Positions 59,820-64,000 of a stretch of DNA of 64,000 nt are shown here, piece after piece. Numbering within the stretch: position 1 is the stretch's first letter; each line of letters begins with the position of its first letter. This stretch comes from Alteribacillus sp041949975 (GTDB lineage Bacteria; Bacillota; Bacilli; Bacillales; Marinococcaceae): positions 1 through 64,000 of the forward strand of contig NZ_JBHFQG010000018.1 in the NCBI RefSeq assembly GCF_041949975.1. Direction: 5' to 3'. The translations under genes and the position numbers were made by a program. The notes beneath the pieces were generated by a model. It ran no database searches. It worked only from the letters and a program-made list of their open reading frames with translations, and had not been told where the DNA came from.

Positions 59820-60115
59820 GGGGGGAACCCTCCTTTCGTTTTAGAATCATTGGGCCTTTCTTTGGACGCCTCGAGATATCTCTAGTGTGAACGCCGATCA
59901 ACAACCTCGTGTATTAGAGTTCGACCTGCATCGAAATCCGCCCCGGGGCTACTATCACCCAGGTTCGAGGGGCAGGAGACTCAGCCTGCGAGTAGGGAGT
60001 GCCGCACGTACACTGAGAAACAGTCTTAACATGTGGTCGTGCCACAGGAGCAAAAAGAATTGTCCCAAATGATCCTAAGATCATTATCTAGAAATATCTT
60101 GAGACGTCCAAGAAA
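59820..60115 (-). mobile_element. Non-coding left end of the IS110 element, possible bridge-RNA region
   Basis: Almost 300 bases upstream of the transposase start are GC-richer than the surroundings and contain no gene. Two inverted arms (59857-59885 and 60088-60115) match at about 24 of 29 positions and enclose about 200 bases. A small perfect hairpin AATGATC-ctaa-GATCATT lies at 60068-60085. IS110 family members are known to make a bridge RNA from a non-coding end, and the position upstream of the transposase fits. The RNA itself is inferred. Confidence 0.55.
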
Positions 60116-60182
60116 AACCTTTGTTAAAAGGGGATTTTCTAATAGATTGTTGTTTTTCTACATGGAAAAACACTGTTAGTTA

Positions 60183-60303
60183 ACAGTTGAAATACACGTA
60201 GACTCCCTGCGGGAAAAGCAACGGCTGAAGACCCCGCAGGGAGCGTTTTACTCCCGAGGAGGCTGAAGCGTTGCCCGCGGAAAGCGAAGTGTATTTGAAC
60301 TGT
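60183..60303. repeat. Palindromic intergenic repeat of Bacillaceae type
   Basis: ACAGTTGAAATACAC at the left end is the inverted match of GTGTATTTGAACTGT at the right end. Inside are GACTCCCTGCGGGAAAAGC, AGACCCCGCAGGGAGCG and GAGGAGGCTGAAGCG with CCGCGGAAAGCGAAGTG. These are the blocks of a repeat I recall between genes of many Bacillaceae. A single copy is seen here. It probably folds into a branched RNA or DNA structure. The 60116-60182 bases show nothing. Confidence 0.75.
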
Positions 60304-60403
60304 GGCTGTATTCAACAACGAAGTATGTGAAAACAGCCTTAAGGAAAAAGAAAATAAGCTCTTCAAAGAGGGCTTAAATATAATATACGAGGAGGAACTA
60401 TAT

Positions 60404-61288
60404 ATGAAAGCAGAAAACATTAAAAAAGTAACGGTACTTGGTGCTGGTTCGATGGGGCATCAAATTGCGATGCTTTGCGCTCTGGGAGGATTTTCTACTT
60501 ACTTGCAGGATATCAATGGGGACGCCTTACAAAAAGCAAAAGAACAGCTGGAAGGACATATGAGCAGATGGGTAAAAAAAGAAAGAATTTCCGAAGAACA
60601 AAAAGAAGAAGCTTTTTCTAATCTTCATATGACAACTAGTTTAGAAGAGGCAGCAGCGGATACCGACTTTGTCATTGAAGCAGTTGTTGAAAAATTCGAA
60701 GTGAAAAGAGAAGTATTTGAAAAGCTCGACCAGTATACACCTGCCCATGCAGTCCTGGCTACAAACAGTTCGACTATCGTCAATTCTAAAATTGCGGATG
60801 TAACAAGCCGTTCGGATAAAGTCTGCAATATGCACTTTTTCTTCCCTCCGCTCGTAATGGACTGTGTAGAAGTTGTCAAAAGTGAAGCAACTTCGGAAGA
60901 AACAGCACAGGCTGCCATGAACGTCTGTGAACGCATCGGCAGAACTGGAGTGCTTTTGCACAAAGAAATTTACGGGTTTATTGCCAACCGTATTTTGTTT
61001 GCGCTTACAAAAGAAGCTCTGTATCTTTACGAAGAAGGTTACGCTGACTTTGAAGACATTGATCTTATATGTGAAAAAGCATTGAATCATCCAATCGGAC
61101 CGTTTGGTTTAATGGACCTTTCTGGTATCGATGTCGGTTACTACGGAAATATGCAGCTTTATAAGGAAACTGGCAACCCTGCTGATAAACCGGCAAAATC
61201 CGTAGAAGAAAAAGTGAAAGCAGGAGAATTAGGCAGAAAAACAGGTGAAGGCTGGTACGAATATAACCAAAAAGGAGCGAAAGTCTAA
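60404..61288 (+). CDS. 3-hydroxyacyl-CoA dehydrogenase
   Basis: A 294-residue NAD-dependent enzyme of the 3-hydroxybutyryl-CoA dehydrogenase type (Hbd/FadB C-domain). The NAD fold is VLGAGSMGHQIAM near residues 11-23. The substrate block HFFFPPLVMDCVEVV is near 143-157, and GFIANRI with the C-terminal helical domain follows. The signature usually reads HFFNP; here Phe replaces Asn. The ATG at 60404 has GAGGAGG upstream. The stop overlaps the next start as TAATG. It would oxidise the 3-hydroxyacyl-CoA made by the hydratase downstream. Confidence 0.9.
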   Translation: MKAENIKKVTVLGAGSMGHQIAMLCALGGFSTYLQDINGDALQKAKEQLEGHMSRWVKKERISEEQKEEAFSNLHMTTSLEEAAADTDFVIEAVVEKFEVKREVFEKLDQYTPAHAVLATNSSTIVNSKIADVTSRSDKVCNMHFFFPPLVMDCVEVVKSEATSEETAQAAMNVCERIGRTGVLLHKEIYGFIANRILFALTKEALYLYEEGYADFEDIDLICEKALNHPIGPFGLMDLSGIDVGYYGNMQLYKETGNPADKPAKSVEEKVKAGELGRKTGEGWYEYNQKGAKV

Positions 61289-62067
61289 TGGGCGAATTAG
61301 TAAAACTTGAAAAAGAAAATGGGAATGCCGTTGTGACGATAGATAACCCGCCTTTAAACGTAATGAGTAATCAGGTTACTTCTGATCTGAAAGAAATTAC
61401 TGCAGACATTAAAGAAGATAAAAATGTCATATGTGTCATTTTAACAGGAGCGGGCGAGAAAGCATTTATGGCTGGCGCTGATATTAAAGAATTTCCAGAG
61501 CTGATGGGCAATCCGGAAATGAAAGGTCACATTATGAAAACGCACCAAATGCTTCAGAATTTAGAAGATCTGCCAAAACCAACAATTGCCGTGTTAAACG
61601 GCATGACATTTGGGGGAGGGTGCGAGCTTGCGTTAACGTGCGATATGAGAATCGCAGAGGAGCATGCCCAGGTAGGCCTGCCTGAGGTGAAGCTCGGATT
61701 GTTTCCCGGAGGGGGAGGCACCCAGCGTTTACCAAGGTTGATAGGAACAGCCAAAGCTAAAGAATTAATGTTCAGCGGAGAACCGATAGATGCAGAAGAA
61801 GCAGAAAAAATCGGGCTGGTTAATAAAGTGGTGCCATCAGGAAGAGGAATAGAAATGGCAAAACAAGCAGCTTCTCATATGGCTGATCAATCTTTACAAG
61901 CTCTCTCCCGCATCAAAAAAGCAGTTAATGAAGGAATGGAAATGAATCTGTCAGATGGGTTGGAAAGAGAAGCAGATCTTTTCGTAGAAGTCTTTCAGAC
62001 CGACGATGTAGAAGAAGGTGTCCAAGCGTTTATAGAAAAACGAAAGCCTAATTTCAAACACCAATAA
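61288..62067 (+). CDS. Enoyl-CoA hydratase
   Basis: A 259-residue crotonase-fold enzyme. The oxyanion-hole parts are KAFMAGADIKEF near 59-70 and GMTFGGGCELALTCDMRIA near 103-121. Two catalytic Glu are in LPEVKLGLFPGGGG (about 130-143; the first Glu of GGGCELAL is near 111). It hydrates trans-2-enoyl-CoA. The start overlaps the stop of the preceding dehydrogenase gene by one base, so the two are tightly coupled. Confidence 0.93.
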   Translation: MGELVKLEKENGNAVVTIDNPPLNVMSNQVTSDLKEITADIKEDKNVICVILTGAGEKAFMAGADIKEFPELMGNPEMKGHIMKTHQMLQNLEDLPKPTIAVLNGMTFGGGCELALTCDMRIAEEHAQVGLPEVKLGLFPGGGGTQRLPRLIGTAKAKELMFSGEPIDAEEAEKIGLVNKVVPSGRGIEMAKQAASHMADQSLQALSRIKKAVNEGMEMNLSDGLEREADLFVEVFQTDDVEEGVQAFIEKRKPNFKHQ

Positions 62068-62122
62068 AGCGGGGCTTTTCATAGTTTTATTTAATTCGAA
62101 CGAAGAAAGGTGGCACAGCAAG

Positions 62123-62542
62123 GTGGCACACGAATGGAAGGTAAAAGTAAGAGCCTGTGAAACAGACGGCCTCGGACATGTCAGTAACATAAGTTACTTT
62201 ATTTATTTAGAAGAAGCTCGGATTGAATTATTTCGTGAACTTGACACGATGATGGAAATGGATAAATGGCCATTTATTCTGGCATCGACAAGTTGTGATT
62301 ATGTGCAGCAAGCTTATTTTGATGAACGTCTTACTATTTCAACAACCATCACGCGTATAGGAAACAAAAGCTTTGAGATGGACCATGAAATTTCAAGCAG
62401 CCGCGGAGTGATAGCTAGAGGAAAAGCGGTTATTGTACATTTTAATTTTGAAACGCAAAAAAGCGAGACCATTCCTCCGTCACTGCGTGAAAAACTATCC
62501 GCTTATGAATCAAACTTGTTGGTAAAGGAGGGGAAGATGTGA
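62123..62542 (+). CDS. Acyl-CoA thioesterase of the 4HBT hotdog type
   Basis: A 139-residue YbgC/4-hydroxybenzoyl-CoA thioesterase-like protein. The catalytic helix begins after CETDGLGHVSNISYFIYLEEAR, with the Asp in TDGLGHVSN at residue 13-15. The start is GTG at 62123, with AAAGGTGG about 15 bases upstream. It overlaps the next start by 4 bases. In a 4-hydroxyacyl-CoA locus it may release blocked acyl groups or recycle CoA. Confidence 0.85.
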   Translation: MAHEWKVKVRACETDGLGHVSNISYFIYLEEARIELFRELDTMMEMDKWPFILASTSCDYVQQAYFDERLTISTTITRIGNKSFEMDHEISSSRGVIARGKAVIVHFNFETQKSETIPPSLREKLSAYESNLLVKEGKM

Positions 62543-63615
62543 GTGTCAACCTATATGAGGACACCATTCCAGTTCGAAAGGGAGAGGAAATTGATCTTCG
62601 CCAATTAGAAAACTATTTGCGTCAGGAAATGAAAGAGCTCCCTAAAAGAGAACTTCAGATTGAGCAATTTCCCTCAGGTCATTCTAACTTAACTTACGTC
62701 ATAAAAGCTGGCGATTGGGAAGCTGTCCTAAGGAGGCCGCCACTTGGACCAGTTGCTCCTAAAGCCCACGACATGAAAAGAGAAAGTGCCATTCTAAGCA
62801 CGCTGCATCCTCATTTTCCGCTTGCCCCGCGGCCTTATCTATACTGTGAAGATGAGAGTGTAATAGGAAGCGAATTTTTTCTAATGGAAAGAAGACGAGG
62901 AGCAGTCATTGACACGGAATTTCCTGAAGGAATAGATGCCACTCCTGATAACTGCCGGAAATTATCGGAAGCAATGGTAGAAACGCTTGCCCGCCTGCAT
63001 CAATTAGATTACAAAAAAACAGAACTCGTTCATATGACAAAGCCGGAAGGATTCCTCGAACGGCAGGTTCATGGCTGGATCAAGCGCTATGAAAAATCTA
63101 AAACAGATGAAGTGACAGAAGTAGAGGATTTAACAACCTGGTTGTCTCAAAATAATCCAGTTTCTCCTGAACCATCGGTTATCCATTACGATTTTAAATT
63201 TAATAATGCGATGTTTAATCCAAATAGCCTCCGTGAAATGAAAGGTCTGTTTGATTGGGAAATGACAACAGTGGGTGACCCTCTCGCAGATCTTGGGGTC
63301 GCTCTTGGATATTGGATAGAAAAAGATGATCCTGACCCATTAAAACAAGGGTTTGGAAAAGCTCCTGTCACTGTAAGGGATGGTTTTTATTCGAGGCGGG
63401 AATTTGCTGAAGAATATACAAAACTCACAGGCAGGGATATAAAAAACTTATCGTTTTATTTAACTTTTGCTTATTTCAAGCTTGCGGTGATTGTGCAGCA
63501 AATTTATTACCGCTATAAAAAAGGCCAGACTAACGACCAGAGGTTTGCTCAGCTGGATACAAGAGTAAAAGCTCTCATTACCCACGCCAGTAATATCGTG
63601 AAGAATGGATACTGA
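62539..63615 (+). CDS. APH-fold kinase like LvaA and the ACAD10/11 N-terminal domain
   Basis: A 358-residue protein of the aminoglycoside/choline phosphotransferase fold. The N-terminal part has FPSGHSNLTYVIKAG and VLRRPPLGP.....AHDMKRESAIL. The catalytic loop is VIHYDFKFNNAMF (His-x-Asp and Asn at about 216-226), and the metal motif GLFDWEMTTVGDPLADLG follows near 236-253. This order and the LRRPP, SNLTY and DPLADL marks match ACAD10/11 kinase domains and Pseudomonas LvaA, which phosphorylate the 4-hydroxyl of acyl-CoA. Drug resistance is unlikely in this context. The GTG start overlaps the thioesterase gene by 4 bases. Confidence 0.88.
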   Translation: MSVNLYEDTIPVRKGEEIDLRQLENYLRQEMKELPKRELQIEQFPSGHSNLTYVIKAGDWEAVLRRPPLGPVAPKAHDMKRESAILSTLHPHFPLAPRPYLYCEDESVIGSEFFLMERRRGAVIDTEFPEGIDATPDNCRKLSEAMVETLARLHQLDYKKTELVHMTKPEGFLERQVHGWIKRYEKSKTDEVTEVEDLTTWLSQNNPVSPEPSVIHYDFKFNNAMFNPNSLREMKGLFDWEMTTVGDPLADLGVALGYWIEKDDPDPLKQGFGKAPVTVRDGFYSRREFAEEYTKLTGRDIKNLSFYLTFAYFKLAVIVQQIYYRYKKGQTNDQRFAQLDTRVKALITHASNIVKNGY

Positions 63616-63624
63616 GGTTAGCAT

Positions 63625-64000
63625 ATGAAGCAAAAAATACACGTTATTATGAAAAAAGAAGATATTATCCCGGAGCGTCTCGATGGAAAACAAGCGGTAG
63701 TATTTGATGTACTGCTTGCTACCACTGTTATTACTTCCTTTTTTGCAGGCGGTGCAGCTGCGATTTATCCTGTACTTGATGCTAAAGAAGGATTTGAAGT
63801 AAACGAAAGAGAAAAGCCGAAGCACCCCCTGCTTGTAGGGGAGAAAAAAGGGCTGCCTATAGAAGGTTTTCAGCCTCCGAGCCCGTCAGTATTAAAAAAA
63901 GAAGCTGCTGACAAACATATTATTTTATCCACTACGAATGGGACGGTGGCTCTAAGAAAAGCAGAAGCTGCAAAAGTGATTTATGCGTCTTCATTATTAA
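63625..64000 (+). CDS. comB: 2-phosphosulfolactate phosphatase (ComB) N-terminal part
   Basis: About 125 codons run to the window edge. MKQKIHVIMKKEDIIPERLDGKQAV, then VFDVLLATTVITSFFAGGAAAIYPV and the LLVGEKKGLPIEGF, STTNGTVAL blocks are ComB/PF04029 family marks. The family hydrolyses phosphosulfolactate to sulfolactate; sulfolactate is a spore component in Bacillus. It follows the kinase gene by 9 bases. A phosphatase next to an acyl kinase makes another substrate conceivable. The end is outside the window. Confidence 0.82.
   Translation, partial: MKQKIHVIMKKEDIIPERLDGKQAVVFDVLLATTVITSFFAGGAAAIYPVLDAKEGFEVNEREKPKHPLLVGEKKGLPIEGFQPPSPSVLKKEAADKHIILSTTNGTVALRKAEAAKVIYASSLL

Noticed and set aside
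59449..60072. Two plus-strand open frames in the IS110 region
   Set aside because: They are antisense to the transposase remnant or lie in its non-coding end, and have no start signals.
62539..63615. Aminoglycoside resistance gene
   Set aside because: The fold is right, but the motifs and the fatty-acid-type neighbours fit acyl-CoA kinases of the LvaA/ACAD10/11 group better.

Overview
The window is a chromosomal segment of a spore-forming, low-to-moderate GC member of the Bacillaceae, most likely a salt- or alkali-tolerant one. Strong AGGAGG ribosome binding sites, TTG and GTG starts, a YjcZ-type sporulation protein, RNase J1, RpoY, a DapH/DapL lysine branch and an SR1 regulatory RNA all point there. 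Glu-rich lipoproteins and a BCCT betaine transporter suggest osmotic stress. The species is not determined. From memory of Bacillus subtilis, 24-54 kb keeps the gene order dapH-dapL-ykuT-ykuU-ykuV, then ktrC-rnjA-rpoY-ykrA-def-ykyA-pdhABCD, then sr1-yktA-yktB-suhB-ylaF-typA-ylaH, with lineage-specific insertions.

Region 1 (1-10.4 kb) is an accessory catabolic cluster: the end of etfA, an acyl-CoA dehydrogenase, two MmgE/PrpD proteins, a two-subunit class I fumarase/L-tartrate-type dehydratase, an MFS carrier, a 3-hydroxyisobutyrate-dehydrogenase-like reductase and a D-tartrate-dehydratase-like enolase-superfamily gene. Three members are broken: a hotdog thioesterase, a sigma-54 activator and the D-tartrate dehydratase. 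It looks like a hydroxy-dicarboxylate pathway in decay. Region 2 (10.8-24 kb) holds an MscS channel, an HPr/Crh-like protein, a broken HD-GYP gene, LysR/MFS and MarR/MFS pairs, isocitrate lyase, a secreted-type nuclease homologue, a carbonic anhydrase lipoprotein and an RraA-like protein.

Region 3 (24-54 kb) is the conserved core: lysine/diaminopimelate synthesis with a class III aminotransferase between dapH and dapL, peroxiredoxin and thioredoxin-like genes, an amidase split from its peptidoglycan-binding domain by an in-frame TAG, K+ uptake, RNase J1, deformylase, the pyruvate dehydrogenase operon with a long leader, the dual-function SR1 RNA, and BipA/TypA.

Region 4 (54-64 kb) is a second fatty-acid-type catabolic locus under an apparent TetR regulator with two matching palindromic operators. 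It encodes an acyl-CoA dehydrogenase of the ACAD10/11 kind, two short-chain dehydrogenases, an acyl-CoA ligase, a 3-hydroxyacyl-CoA dehydrogenase, an enoyl-CoA hydratase, a hotdog thioesterase and an APH-fold kinase like the N-terminal domain of ACAD10/11 and Pseudomonas LvaA. The gene set suggests catabolism of 4-hydroxy acids through phosphorylated acyl-CoA. An IS110 remnant with a structured non-coding end splits the locus.

Intergenic regions carry several repeat families: a 110-410 bp dispersed element (four copies), arrays of a degenerate 52-bp unit (three places), a 21-bp periodic array, and a palindromic element of about 120 bp.
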